This document shows, in pieces, positions 18,060 through 26,365 of a DNA stretch of 64,000 bases. The notes under the pieces were generated by a model. That model did no database searches, was not told the DNA's origin, and saw nothing but the letters and a program-made list of their open reading frames with translations. Each line of letters begins with the position of its first letter. Position 1 is the first letter of the stretch. The translations under genes were made by a program, and so were the position numbers. The stretch comes from Bradyrhizobium betae (lineage in GTDB: Bacteria; Pseudomonadota; Alphaproteobacteria; Rhizobiales; Xanthobacteraceae), in contig NZ_CP044543.1 in the NCBI RefSeq assembly GCF_008932115.1, forward strand, positions 5,958,501 to 6,022,500, in the 5' to 3' direction.

Positions 18060-18452
18060 TCACTTGTCCGCCTCCGGGCGGACAGAGGGGTCGCGGATGG
18101 CGGCGCGCAATTTGGTCAGGGTGGCCGCGCAATATTCCTCGCGCTCGCGCTCGAACCGCTCCTGATGCTTGCGGAAATTGGCGATGCGGGCCTGCATCTC
18201 GGAGCGGAAATCGCCGCTTGCCCGCGGCGGCGAGACCACGACCGGCGGGGGCGGCGGAGCAGCTTTCGGCGGCTCGACCTCGAACGCGAAGGTCTCGATG
18301 GTCACGGTCTCGACCGCTGCGGTCTCCACCCACACGGCCGAGGCAGCGGTCGGGATCTCCGGCGGATGGAAGCCATCCTTCTTGCCGGTGACCGATTGGA
18401 CGAAGGCCATTGTCTGCGCGATCAGCGCGTCGCGTTCCCTGATCCACTTCAT
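18060..18452 (-). CDS. Hypothetical protein with proline-rich linker
   Basis: 130 residues starting MKWIRERDALIAQT at ATG 18452 (an ATG at 18482 would add 10). The centre contains a proline/valine-rich stretch (PPKAAPPPPPVVVSPPRAS) joining an N-terminal helix region to a charged C-terminal coiled-coil-like segment (MQARIANFRKHQERFERERE). Probably cytoplasmic. No family recognised. Confidence 0.6.
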   Translation of the reverse strand: MKWIRERDALIAQTMAFVQSVTGKKDGFHPPEIPTAASAVWVETAAVETVTIETFAFEVEPPKAAPPPPPVVVSPPRASGDFRSEMQARIANFRKHQERFEREREEYCAATLTKLRAAIRDPSVRPEADK

Positions 18453-18554
18453 GGGGCACCTTTGTTGGCCCCATTCCAGCAAAGCTGGCCGGCCGAATCA
18501 AGAAGATACCCCCCAAGGGATTGCATATTTTTCCCGATCGCCCGACAGTGGGGC

Positions 18555-18719
18555 ATGGATGCCAAGACCAACCCATCGGACGAAGCGCAGGGCCTGAGGC
18601 TCATCCGCGCCTTCCTGTCTCTGCCGCCCGAGAAGAGGGCGGAGGCGATCGCGTTCGTCGAGGAGCTGGCACGGGCCCATGGCGGCCGCGAGGAGCGGCC
18701 GGAAGTGTCCCAGACCTGA
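18555..18719 (+). CDS. Hypothetical small helical protein, 54 residues
   Basis: Starts MDAKTNPSDEAQ at ATG 18555 and contains an amphipathic helix pair (LRLIRAFLSLPPEKRAEAIA). The 55-codon frame lies between two minus-strand genes and is divergent from 18060-18452. Composition is typical of small rhizobial proteins with a PPEKR turn. Function unknown. Confidence 0.55.
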   Translation: MDAKTNPSDEAQGLRLIRAFLSLPPEKRAEAIAFVEELARAHGGREERPEVSQT

Positions 18720-18720
18720 G

Positions 18721-18954
18721 CTAGCGTTGGCGCGGATTGACGTTGGGTACGAAGACCGGGCCGCCGACCACCCGGACCGGCGGCTGGGCCGCGACATCGC
18801 CCCGCCCGCCGTCGGCGACCTGCTTCTCAGAGACCTTCGCGGGCGCCTGCCCAAACACCGGCTCGAGCAAAGTCGCTGTGCCGGCCACGACGCCACAGCA
18901 CAGCGTCACCGTCGCCAGCAGGAATATGTTTCGATTCTCTTCTCTGATCCGCAT
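18721..18954 (-). CDS. Small membrane-anchored protein, 77 residues
   Basis: Starts MRIREENRNIFLLAT at ATG 18954. Residues 9-33 form a hydrophobic N-terminal anchor; the rest is a soluble tail rich in Val/Pro/Gly. Two cysteines (CC) sit in the membrane segment. Its stop lies 1 base after the stop of the convergent gene at 18719. Function unknown. Confidence 0.55.
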   Translation of the reverse strand: MRIREENRNIFLLATVTLCCGVVAGTATLLEPVFGQAPAKVSEKQVADGGRGDVAAQPPVRVVGGPVFVPNVNPRQR

Positions 18955-19185
18955 GGGCCAAGAACGATCGAGGTGCGCCGTTGGTTCCGGCCAGGCGAGA
19001 GCGCACCAAACGCTGCCAAAGCAGATCGAAGCTTACGTGAGGCTTGCGTGCCGGCTTCAAACGCTTAGTTTTCCGTAAGATTACCTGTGTCATTTGGTAT
19101 CAAATTTTAACGTCCGCCGGTTCCAATGGCGTCGCCGGGACTGCTTCGGTCGCTGGGGACCGGATAAAATCATTAGACGGCTGGA

Positions 19186-20883
19186 ATGAGCTTTTTGAAC
19201 AATCTGAAGATCGTATGGAAGGTCGCGCTGATCGTGACCGTGATGGGCTGCTCGATGATCGGCGTTGCCGCTTTCGGCACCCGCGAGCTTTCCGCGACCG
19301 TCGACGGTTTCAGCGAGCTCGATGCCGCACAATCGGCCGCGCTCAACATTACACGGGCCCAGCGCCGCATCGAGACCTATCATGCCGCGCTCTATGCGGT
19401 GTTCACCGAAGCGACCGAAGCCGGCAACGCCAATCGTCTCAAGACCGCCAACCAGAACCGTAACGAGATCACCCAATATCTCGATGCGGCGGAAAAGGAT
19501 GATCCCTCCCGCGCGACCGAGATCAAGAGCATCAGCAGCCAGTTGAAGGCCGTCTTCGGCGGCTGTGATCCGGTGCTTCAGGCCGGCTCGCAGGCGACCA
19601 GCCCGGAGGAGAATTCGCGGGCTGCGGAACGCGCGCACAAGGAATGCGATCCGTTGATCGACGCGTCGCTGGATCGCGTGGCGAAATTCACGGCTGAAGT
19701 CTCGAAGGTTGTTGCCCAGCGCAAGGACGCCATTAACCGCGACGCCAAATCCGCGACCTGGACCGTGGTCGGCGTCAGCGCCGGCGGCCTGATCGTCGGC
19801 ATCGCGATCGCGCTCTTCATCGGCCTCAACGCGATGTCCCGTCCGATCGCCCGGCTCAAGCTCGCGATGGAGGGCCTGGCCCGCAACGATCTCAAGACCG
19901 AGGTGCCCGAGAAGGACCGCCGCGACGAGATCGGCGACATGGCCAAGACCGTCGAAGTGTTCAAGACCAACGCGATCGAGGTTGAACGCCTCAAGGCGGC
20001 GCAGGTCGAAGCGGAGAAGCAGGCCGCCGAGCAGCGCCGCCGCGACATGGTCAACCTCGCCGACGGCTTCGAACGCGCAGTCGGCGAGATCATTGAAACG
20101 GTGGGCTCGGCCTCCACCGAGCTGGAGGCGTCGTCCTCGACGCTCGCCACCACCGCGCAGCGCGCCCAGGAGCTGACCTCGGTCGTCGTGACCGCGTCGG
20201 GCGAAGCTACCGGCAACGTGCAGTCGGTTGCGACCGCCACGGAAGAGCTGTCCTCCTCGGTCAACGAGATCAGCCGGCAGGTACAGGAATCCGCCCGGAT
20301 GGCGGGCGAGGCCGTCACCCAGGCCCGCACCACGACCGAACGTGTCAGCGAGCTCTCGATCGCGGCCACGCGCATCGGCGACGTCGTCGAACTGATCAAC
20401 ACCATCGCCGGCCAGACCAATCTGCTGGCGCTGAACGCCACGATCGAAGCGGCGCGCGCCGGCGAGGCCGGTCGCGGTTTCGCCGTCGTCGCCGCCGAGG
20501 TGAAGACGCTGGCCGAGCAGACCGCCAAGGCGACCGGCGAGATCAGCCAGCAGATCTCCGGCATCCAGTCCGCGACGCAGGACTCCGTCAATGCAATCCG
20601 CGACATCTCCGCGACGATCGAGCGGCTGTCCGAGGTGTCGTCGACCATTGCCGCGGCCGTCGAGGAGCAGGGCGCCGCGACCCAGGAGATCTCGCGCAAC
20701 GTGCAGCAGGCCGCTCACGGCACCCAGCAGGTCTCGTCGAACATCACCGACGTGCAGCGCGGCGCGGCCGAGACCGGCTCGGCCTCCTCGCAGGTGCTCT
20801 CGACCGCGAAGATGCTGGCATCCGACAGCACCCGGCTGAAGGATGAGGTCGGAAAATTCCTGCGGACGGTGCGCGCGGCGTAA
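19186..20883 (+). CDS. Methyl-accepting chemotaxis protein
   Basis: A 565-residue inner-membrane chemoreceptor that would signal to CheA/CheW. Transmembrane helix 1 is at about 10-30, a helical periplasmic sensor domain at 31-188, helix 2 at about 190-212, a HAMP linker at 213-268, and the signalling coiled coil to the end. The highly conserved hairpin tip reads [20 protein letters not shown]. No C-terminal CheR-docking pentapeptide is visible. Two cysteines in the sensor region (GGCDPV and KECDPL) could form a disulfide. No che genes are adjacent, so it is a dispersed receptor; ligand unknown. Confidence 0.92.
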   Translation: MSFLNNLKIVWKVALIVTVMGCSMIGVAAFGTRELSATVDGFSELDAAQSAALNITRAQRRIETYHAALYAVFTEATEAGNANRLKTANQNRNEITQYLDAAEKDDPSRATEIKSISSQLKAVFGGCDPVLQAGSQATSPEENSRAAERAHKECDPLIDASLDRVAKFTAEVSKVVAQRKDAINRDAKSATWTVVGVSAGGLIVGIAIALFIGLNAMSRPIARLKLAMEGLARNDLKTEVPEKDRRDEIGDMAKTVEVFKTNAIEVERLKAAQVEAEKQAAEQRRRDMVNLADGFERAVGEIIETVGSASTELEASSSTLATTAQRAQELTSVVVTASGEATGNVQSVATATEELSSSVNEISRQVQESARMAGEAVTQARTTTERVSELSIAATRIGDVVELINTIAGQTNLLALNATIEAARAGEAGRGFAVVAAEVKTLAEQTAKATGEISQQISGIQSATQDSVNAIRDISATIERLSEVSSTIAAAVEEQGAATQEISRNVQQAAHGTQQVSSNITDVQRGAAETGSASSQVLSTAKMLASDSTRLKDEVGKFLRTVRAA

Positions 20884-20938
20884 GTCGGCGCGACGTACGA
20901 GCCGGCGGCCTTGCGCCGCCGGGGTGCCGTGCGTTCTA

Positions 20939-21049
20939 TTACGATAGCAAGAGGGCCATCGCGATCGCGAAAAGCAAGCCCGTCGCGACGACCGCCGCGA
21001 CGGCGCCGGCGATGATCCTGGCGATCTCTCGGTTGGTGTGGGGATGCAT
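20939..21049 (-). CDS. Very small membrane protein, 36 residues
   Basis: Open frame MHPHTNREIARIIAG onwards, stop TAA at 20939-20941. Residues 10-36 are one continuous hydrophobic helix ending ALLLS. GAGGTAG lies about 9 bases upstream of ATG 21049. It occupies the gap between the chemoreceptor and a methyltransferase. Likely a single-pass small membrane protein of unknown function. Confidence 0.5.
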   Translation of the reverse strand: MHPHTNREIARIIAGAVAAVVATGLLFAIAMALLLS

Positions 21050-21146
21050 GCGTGCATTCTACCTCGTGTTGAACTCTGATCAAATCTGTGGTCAGTAACC
21101 GCGCCCGCGATGCGCGCGGGCTATATCCATTTCAGATGGTTGCCCC

Positions 21147-21866
21147 ATGAACGAGGATGTCAGCGACGGCTGGGCCGCGTCCGCGGCCGCCTGGATCGTC
21201 GAGCAGGGCGAGGACGGCGACTACGGCCGCCGCTTCGTGCTGGATGCGCCGATGCGGGCGCGGATCGAAGGGCGGGGCTTCCGCAATGCGCTCGATGTCG
21301 GCTGCGGGGAAGGGCGGTTCTGCCGCGTCATGCAGCGTGCCGGCATCCGCACCACCGGCATCGATCCGACCGAGGCGCTGCTCGCGCGTGCACGGGAGCT
21401 CGACCCGAACGGCGATTATCGGCTCGGCCGCGCCGAGACGATGGATTTCGATGGATCCCATGATCTCGTCGTCAGCTATCTCAGCCTGATCGACATGCCG
21501 GATCTTGCTGCTGCGATCGCGAAGATGGTGGCGGCGCTGCGGCCAGGCGGAACGCTGCTGATCGCGAACCTGACCAGCTTCAATACCGCGGGGCCGCCCG
21601 AGGGCTGGAGGCGTGACGGCGACGGCACCTTGCGATTTGCCATCGATCACTACATGGACGAGCGGTCGGTCTGGCTGAGTTGGCGCGGCATCCGCGTCCA
21701 GAACTGGCACCGTCCGCTCAGCACCTACATGACGCTGCTGCTCGATCACGGCCTCCAGTTGCGCCTGTTCGTCGAGCCGCAGCCCACAGGCGGCGATCCC
21801 GACAGAAATGCGCGCCATCGCCGCGTGCCCTACTTTCACATCATGGAGTGGCAGAAGCCGGCGTGA
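21147..21866 (+). CDS. Class I SAM-dependent methyltransferase
   Basis: A 239-residue enzyme with the SAM-binding motif I LDVGCGEGRFCRVM (about 49-62), acidic motif II TTGIDPTEA and motif IV HDLVVSYLSLIDM. The C-terminal half holds substrate-binding elements (FAIDHYMDERSVWLSW) typical of small-molecule methyltransferases. Substrate not predictable. Confidence 0.85.
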   Translation: MNEDVSDGWAASAAAWIVEQGEDGDYGRRFVLDAPMRARIEGRGFRNALDVGCGEGRFCRVMQRAGIRTTGIDPTEALLARARELDPNGDYRLGRAETMDFDGSHDLVVSYLSLIDMPDLAAAIAKMVAALRPGGTLLIANLTSFNTAGPPEGWRRDGDGTLRFAIDHYMDERSVWLSWRGIRVQNWHRPLSTYMTLLLDHGLQLRLFVEPQPTGGDPDRNARHRRVPYFHIMEWQKPA

Positions 21867-21942
21867 GCATGACGGGATGGAGATTCCGGCTGCTCGACCT
21901 GTTAGTGTGGTCACGACGGAAGCTTGATTTGAGGCCCGCCCG

Positions 21943-22737
21943 ATGATCGCGAAACGTCCCCCCGTGCTTGCCCACGACCGCTTCGTCGCCGACCGCGAGA
22001 ATTTTACCGGCCTCGATCTCGCCGCGCGGTTCGAGCGGATCGAGCAGACGAACCTCTGGGGCGCGGCCAGTTCGGTCTCCGGTCTCGGCTCGGAGGACCC
22101 GGCGACGGCCGCGATCCGCGAAGCGCTCCCTGCGCTGCTGCGGGATCTCGGCGCGCGCTCGCTGCTCGATGCGCCCTGCGGTGATGCCGGCTGGATCGGC
22201 GGCGCCAGGTTCGACGTCGACTATACCGGCGTCGACATCGTGCCGACGCTGATCGAGACCAATCGCCGGCGCGTGGTGGACGGCGCTTTGTCCGGCCGGT
22301 TTCTCGTCGCCGACATCACGCGCGATGCGCTGCCGCGCGCGGATGTCGTTCTCTGCCGGGACTGCCTGGTTCATTTGAGCTTCGACAACATCGCCCGAGC
22401 CGTCGCTCGCTTTGCCGACAGCGGCGCGCGCTTTCTGCTGGTCACGACGTTTCCCGAATGGGATGCCAATCGCGATTGCGAGGACGGTGACTGGCGCGCG
22501 CTGAACATGGAGAGGGCGCCGTTCAACTGGCCCGCGCCGCGCGCGCTGATCAACGAACGTTGCGAGGAGGGCGGCGGCGGCTGGCGCGACAAGAGCAGTC
22601 CCGGATTGCGCTGCGCGCCATCCGGGCTACGGACAAGCGGCCGTCATCGACGCGACTTGCGGTATGCCAGGACCAGCACCATGGTTGCGGACTGCCCGAC
22701 GACGCTCGCGACCGCGCTTGCGATCTGCATGCTGTAG
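21943..22737 (+). CDS. Class I SAM-dependent methyltransferase with repeat-derived C-terminus
   Basis: A 264-residue frame. SAM-binding motif I is LLDAPCGDAGWIGG, followed by YTGVDIVPTLIE and motif IV DVVLCRDCLVHLSF, as in a well-defined rhizobial methyltransferase group. The frame is normal up to GGGWRDKS (about residue 219). Beyond that, the coding sequence runs into a palindromic repeat (22599-22632) and continues as non-family residues (SSPGLRCAPSG) to a stop that overlaps the next gene by 94 bases. The native tail appears to have been replaced by the repeat. Confidence 0.75.
   Translation: MIAKRPPVLAHDRFVADRENFTGLDLAARFERIEQTNLWGAASSVSGLGSEDPATAAIREALPALLRDLGARSLLDAPCGDAGWIGGARFDVDYTGVDIVPTLIETNRRRVVDGALSGRFLVADITRDALPRADVVLCRDCLVHLSFDNIARAVARFADSGARFLLVTTFPEWDANRDCEDGDWRALNMERAPFNWPAPRALINERCEEGGGGWRDKSSPGLRCAPSGLRTSGRHRRDLRYARTSTMVADCPTTLATALAICML
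22599..22632. repeat. Palindromic REP-like element (family C) inside the methyltransferase 3' end
   Basis: CCCGGAT (22600-22606) is inverted as ATCCGGG (22620-22626) around TGCGCTGCGCGCC. The unit, beginning TCCCGGATTGCGCTGCGCGC and ending GGGCTACGG, is of the type widely scattered in Bradyrhizobium intergenic DNA. Here it lies within the open frame of the upstream gene. Confidence 0.75.
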
Positions 22738-22910
22738 TCGGCGCTGATGACGCCCGCCATGTACTCGCTGCGCGCGTAGGCGATCACGACGCCGCCGGAC
22801 AATTCCGCGCATCGAAATCCCTGGAAGTATGTATCGTACGTCCTGGCACCGAGAATGAAATTGAGTTTTGCTTGAACGGCGAGGTCTTCTTCGTCAGTCA
22901 AAACAACCAT
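22644..22910 (-). CDS. Small protein resembling DnaA N-terminal domain
   Basis: 88 residues starting MVVLTDEEDLAVQ at ATG 22910 with CGGAG 6-10 bases upstream (an ATG at 22964 would add 18). The segment AKLNFILGARTYDTYFQGFR, continuing to SGGVVIAYARSEYMAGVISA, matches the pattern of DnaA domain I: a helix, an aromatic-rich loop, a strand, then a helix ending in a Tyr-containing turn. The remainder is hydrophobic (SMQIASAVASVVGQSATMVL) and basic at the end (YRKSRR). Homology to DnaA-N is a sequence impression, not a verified hit. Overlaps the tail of the methyltransferase frame. Confidence 0.55.
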   Translation of the reverse strand: MVVLTDEEDLAVQAKLNFILGARTYDTYFQGFRCAELSGGVVIAYARSEYMAGVISADYSMQIASAVASVVGQSATMVLVLAYRKSRR

Positions 22911-23092
22911 GAGTGCTCCGAATTCGGCACGAGATACGGAGCCGGGCGGCGGAGCGTTGTGCATGCGCCCATGCGCAGTCGGGCGGGAACAAAATGCCTG
23001 GACGCTGATGCAACAGGGGTGGGGTGTATGCGATGATCGATGCCAGATGCAGTTGCGGCGCTATCGCGTTCGACCGTCGGCGCGTCGAGCAC

Positions 23093-23167
23093 TGGTGCCG
23101 GCTGAGGGGATTGAACCCCCGACCTTCGGTTTACAAAACCGCTGCTCTACCGCTGAGCTAAGCCGGC
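23093..23167 (-). tRNA. tRNA-Thr (anticodon TGT)
   Basis: Read on the minus strand the sequence folds as a standard cloverleaf: acceptor GCCGGC paired with GCCGGC, D-arm GCTCAGCGGTAGAGC, anticodon loop TTTGTAA giving anticodon TGT (threonine, ACA), T-arm GGGGGTTCAATCCCC, and an encoded CCA end at 23093-23095. Without CCA it spans 23096-23167. The first anticodon-stem pair is G-A, a tolerated mismatch. Confidence 0.95.
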
Positions 23168-23280
23168 GACGCTGGAATGCGGGCAGGGGCCGGCATCCGC
23201 CCGGTCTGTCCGCCCGTGCGCGTCGCAATATCAGACTTGGTTGGAAAGTGCCAGAACCCGGCGACGGATCACGGCCATGA

Positions 23281-23306
23281 AACAGGCGGCCCGAGGGCCG
23301 CCTGTT
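23281..23306 (-). terminator. Hairpin terminator of the secreted-protein gene
   Basis: AACAGGCGGCC (23281-23291) and GGCCGCCTGTT (23296-23306) are perfect reverse complements with a 4-base loop, 24 bases past the stop of the minus-strand gene at 23331. U-rich tail is weak on that strand. Confidence 0.7.
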
Positions 23307-23330
23307 CGGTCTTGCTCAGGTCATGTCTGC

Positions 23331-23810
23331 TTACTGGCAGAGATGCGGACGGCCGTCCTCGCCCTTGAAGTAGGTGCCGGGGGTGCAGACGAAACCGTTG
23401 CGCTGGCCGTAAGTGCGGGTGTCCCAGCCGCGGTTGTCCCAACCACGATTGTCCCAGCTATCGTCATAGGCGTAGCTGTCGTCCCAGGCGCGGGCGGGCG
23501 CGGTTGCGATCGCAGCCGCGGTGCCGACCGCAGCTCCGGCGACGCCGGCCGCAACGTCGGTCGGCCAGAATCCGGTGCGGCTTCGGTTCCAGTCGTTATT
23601 CCAGTCTCCATTGGTCTGGCGATAGGCCGCGCGGCGGTGACGATAGCCGCTGTCGGTGTAGGGATTGCCGGGCCCCAGATTCTGGCAATTGGCGTTGGGG
23701 AATTGGGCCGAGCAGCGCGCCGGATTGGTGACCACCGCCTGCGCCATGGCGGAGCCTGCCAGCATGGTCGATGCGACCGCGACGGCGCCGAGGAGTTTCA
23801 TCTTCGTCAT
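23331..23810 (-). CDS. Secreted Asp/Trp/Asn-rich protein, unknown
   Basis: A 159-residue protein with signal peptide (about 1-23, SAMAQAVV). The mature part has two pairs of cysteines (ARCSAQFPNANCQNLG and VCTPGTYFKGEDGRPHLCQ) and a central repeat of DNRGWDNRGWDTR units; the corresponding DNA has near-identical 15-base copies. A hydrophobic glycine/alanine stretch (AAGVAGAAVGTAAAIATAPA) lies mid-protein. Probably periplasmic or outer-surface; unknown function. Confidence 0.65.
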   Translation of the reverse strand: MTKMKLLGAVAVASTMLAGSAMAQAVVTNPARCSAQFPNANCQNLGPGNPYTDSGYRHRRAAYRQTNGDWNNDWNRSRTGFWPTDVAAGVAGAAVGTAAAIATAPARAWDDSYAYDDSWDNRGWDNRGWDTRTYGQRNGFVCTPGTYFKGEDGRPHLCQ

Positions 23811-24088
23811 TGTCGTCTCCCGTTTGATTGATCAGAGGCTAAACGCCGGCGGCGGCGGATGTTCCGGTGAAGCATGTCGATTATGCCGCTCGCGGGTCAA
23901 ACGGATGTGAGCGCGCGGAGCACGTTCCAGTGCGCTCGGGGCCCGTTAACGCTTCGCTGCTGCGCTTCGCAGCATTTGAGCGGCGTGCGATCCTTCCGTG
24001 TTAGGCTTACCGGCATTTGGTGAGATGGCCTTAACCCTCTCTGCGTCGTGATCGGTTAGGTTGTGGCCTGGATAAACGGGATCCCACC

Positions 24089-24541
24089 ATGCGCGTATTG
24101 GCGCTCGCTGCCTTTCTGATCGGACTGCCCGCGACGGCGTTTGCCGGCGGCGGCTTCGATATCGTCGTGCCCGGCCGTCCGGGCGTGCCGATCATCATCA
24201 ACAATATCGACGCGTCCTATAGCGTCGTCGAGGGTGTCTGGGGTCTCGGCAAGAACGTCCAGGTGCAGCCCACCATCTATGGCGGGCGCTATGTCGCCGA
24301 GCGTCAGCCCGACGACGTCGGTCATTATTATCCGACGCTGGGCTTGCGGCCGGGCTATGGCCGGCTCGAGGTCGAGCCGCCCGCGAACCGCAAATTGCCG
24401 AAGCCAGCCGAGAGCTATCACGAGAGCTGGAGCGCGCGATCCGCACCATTGCCGGCGCAGATGGACGTCCCCGTCAATCCGCCGCCGGTGATCCTTGCGC
24501 CTGAGTTCAACGACACTCCGCGGTACCGTCAGCCGCGCTGA
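24089..24541 (+). CDS. Secreted hypothetical protein, 150 residues
   Basis: Signal peptide about 1-19 (ending TAFAGGG). The mature protein starts GFDIVVPGRPGVPIIINNID and is rich in proline and tyrosine toward the C-terminus (VPVNPPPVILAPEF). No cysteines or motifs recognised. Followed after 68 bases by another secreted-protein gene on the same strand, possibly the same transcript. Confidence 0.65.
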   Translation: MRVLALAAFLIGLPATAFAGGGFDIVVPGRPGVPIIINNIDASYSVVEGVWGLGKNVQVQPTIYGGRYVAERQPDDVGHYYPTLGLRPGYGRLEVEPPANRKLPKPAESYHESWSARSAPLPAQMDVPVNPPPVILAPEFNDTPRYRQPR

Positions 24542-24609
24542 AGTGCCCGGCTGGCCGCCGGGTCAAGAAACGTCAAAATCCAACAAACGGAAATCAACAG
24601 GAGAGAGTA

Positions 24610-25125
24610 ATGCGTCAGATGATTTCGGGACTGGTCGCGGCGGCTGCCGCGATGTTCGTCGGGGCCGCGCCGGCTGCTGCCTGCGGCTTCAATCCGTGCC
24701 AGCCGGTCGCGCCGGTCTATTCCGGCTGCAACACCGGTTGCGGCGGCTACGGTTACGGCGCCTATGAGCGTCTCGCCGAGCCGACCACGCAGTATTACTA
24801 CGTCAACCAGGGCCCGACCTATACCGGCCCGGGCGCGTTCGCGCCCTATCCGACCTACCGTGAGGACGCGGTCGTTGCGCCAGCCGAATATGGCTACGGC
24901 CGTGGCTATGGCTACGGTTACGGCTATCGCGCTGCCGCCGTCGAAGCGCCGGCCGCCTATCCCTATCGCCGCCCGTATTACCGTCCGTATCGCTACGGCT
25001 ACGGCCCGCGCGCCGGCTATCTGCCGCGCCCGCACTATGGCTACGGTCCGCGCTATGGCTACGCCCATCGCCACGCGCCCGCGCCGTACTACGGCGGCCA
25101 CCGCGTGCTGCGCCGCTATTACTGA
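24610..25125 (+). CDS. Secreted Tyr/Gly-rich low-complexity protein
   Basis: 171 residues: signal peptide about 1-25, a short cysteine-rich segment (CGFNPCQPVAPVYSGCNTGCG) and then a strongly repetitive Tyr/Gly/Arg/Pro-rich region (GYGRGYGYGYGYR, PRPHYGYGPRYGYAHR). AACAGGAGAGAGTA precedes ATG 24610, a strong ribosome site. Low-complexity proteins of this kind are common in rhizobial envelopes. A clear terminator follows at 25153. Confidence 0.7.
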   Translation: MRQMISGLVAAAAAMFVGAAPAAACGFNPCQPVAPVYSGCNTGCGGYGYGAYERLAEPTTQYYYVNQGPTYTGPGAFAPYPTYREDAVVAPAEYGYGRGYGYGYGYRAAAVEAPAAYPYRRPYYRPYRYGYGPRAGYLPRPHYGYGPRYGYAHRHAPAPYYGGHRVLRRYY

Positions 25126-25152
25126 TCGCCTGATCGGTTGAGTTGTCTGAAG

Positions 25153-25191
25153 CGCCCGTTCGCGTGATGCGGACGGGCGTTTTGCTTTTTC
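25153..25191 (+). terminator. Rho-independent terminator
   Basis: CGCCCGT at 25153-25159 pairs with ACGGGCG at 25173-25179, followed directly by a T-rich run (TTTTGCTTTTTC, to 25191). It lies 28 bases after the Tyr/Gly-rich gene. Confidence 0.85.
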
Positions 25192-25195
25192 TTCG

Positions 25196-25221
25196 CCTCT
25201 CCCCGCTTGCGGGGCGAGGGA
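25196..25221. repeat. Small palindrome, probably dispersed intergenic element
   Basis: CCCCGC TT GCGGGG (25201-25214) inside CTCTCCCCGCTTGCGGGGCG, of the kind scattered in Bradyrhizobium genomes. It lies 24 bases past the stop of rlmB on the minus strand and could serve as its hairpin. Confidence 0.45.
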
Positions 25222-25244
25222 GCGCACCTCCGTCGCCGCCGCAA

Positions 25245-26075
25245 TTACCGCTTCATCAGCCCGAGCCGGCTCGCGCCGACATAGAGCGAGAGCACGGCGG
25301 CATTCGAGACGTTGAGGCTCTTGATCTCGCCGGGCATGTCGAGCCGTGCCACGATGCTGCAGGTCTCGCGGGTCAATTGCCGCAGACCCTTTCCTTCCGC
25401 CCCGAGCACCAGTGCGAGCGGCTCGCGCAGCGTGACCTCCGAGAGGTCCTCGCTGCCTTCGCTGTCGAGGCCGACGGTGAGGAAGCCGCGCTCGTTCAGC
25501 TCGGTCAGCGCGCGCGCGAGGTTCGGCACGGTGACAACAGGCACCAGCTCCAGCGCGCCCGAGGCGGCCTTGGCCAGCACGCCGGTGGCCTCCGGACTGT
25601 GGCGCGCGGTGGTCACGATCGCCTTCACCGCGAACGCCGCGGCGGAGCGCAGGATGGCGCCGACATTGTGCGGATCGGTGATCTGGTCGAGCACCAGCAC
25701 CATGCCCTCGAGCGGCAGGTCCTCGATATCAGGCGAGGGCAGGGGATCTGCCTCGGCGAGCAGGCCCTGGTGCACCGCGTCGGGCGACAGCAGCCGGTCG
25801 ATCTCCTGGGGCCGCACGATCTCGGGGGTGACAGGGGTCTCGATGTTTTCGTCCGCCAGCCGCCTTGCGGCGTTCTCGGTCAGCGTCAGCTTGCGGATCT
25901 GCCGCGCTGGGTTGGCGAGCGCCATGGTGACGGTGTGCCAGCCATAGAGGATGACCGGCCCGTCAGCATGCGAATCGCGGTCGCGCCGGGGCGGCCGGCC
26001 GGCTGATTTCCCGGGCCTGTTGAAGGGCTTAGCCCCGCCGCGGGGCCCCCTTGGGGTGAATTTTCGATCCTTCAT
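25245..26075 (-). CDS. rlmB: 23S rRNA (guanosine-2'-O-)-methyltransferase, SpoU/TrmH family
   Basis: A 276-residue RlmB-type enzyme that 2'-O-methylates a guanosine in the peptidyl-transferase loop of 23S rRNA. The three SpoU motifs are all visible: DPHNVGAILRSAAAF, LVLGAEGKGLRQL and IKSLNVSNAAVLSLY. The N-terminal 45 residues are a basic, proline/glycine-rich extension typical of rhizobial homologs. ATG 26075 (MKDRKFTPRG) is preferred; ATG 26171 adds 32 residues. Adjacent to tRNA-Tyr. Confidence 0.9.
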   Translation of the reverse strand: MKDRKFTPRGPRGGAKPFNRPGKSAGRPPRRDRDSHADGPVILYGWHTVTMALANPARQIRKLTLTENAARRLADENIETPVTPEIVRPQEIDRLLSPDAVHQGLLAEADPLPSPDIEDLPLEGMVLVLDQITDPHNVGAILRSAAAFAVKAIVTTARHSPEATGVLAKAASGALELVPVVTVPNLARALTELNERGFLTVGLDSEGSEDLSEVTLREPLALVLGAEGKGLRQLTRETCSIVARLDMPGEIKSLNVSNAAVLSLYVGASRLGLMKR

Positions 26076-26279
26076 GGGCTCGCTTGTGTCACGGGTCCCT
26101 GAATATGGCAATTTGGACGCCGACGGGGGCGATTTTAGCTGTTCGCCGCGGTTGACTTTGCCCCACCGCATCGCCCATAACCGCGCCCGGTCGCGTCCCC
26201 ATCAGGGCTGTTGCGGCCTCAAGTTCCATGGCCGTCTTCGGTCGCCGGAAAGGTCCGGCCTGATGTGCTGCCATCGAGC

Positions 26280-26365
26280 GGGGGAGTGTCCCGAGTGGCA
26301 AAGGGAGCTGACTGTAAATCAGCCGTCTTATGACTTCGAAGGTTCGAGTCCTTCTTCCCCCACCA
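26280..26365 (+). tRNA. tRNA-Tyr (anticodon GTA)
   Basis: Type II tRNA with a long variable arm. Acceptor GGGGGAG pairs with TTCCCCC (one G-T pair), anticodon stem-loop CTGACTGTAAATCAG gives anticodon GTA, T-arm GAAGGTTCGAGTCCTTC, discriminator A at 26362 and an encoded CCA at 26363-26365. Confidence 0.95.

Noticed and set aside
19090..21057. 655-codon minus-strand frame opposite the chemoreceptor
   Set aside because: Antisense shadow of a canonical methyl-accepting protein; no recognisable domains.
22920..22933. GAATTCGGCACGAG, identical to a well-known cDNA-library adapter sequence
   Set aside because: It fits the local composition, and the flanking sequence continues normally on both sides, so it is most likely a chance match rather than vector contamination; reads across the site would settle it.
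23405..23460. Repeated GTCCCAGCCGCGG-like units as a possible CRISPR-like array
   Set aside because: The units are in-frame codons for DNRGW repeats in a secreted protein, with no spacers or leader.
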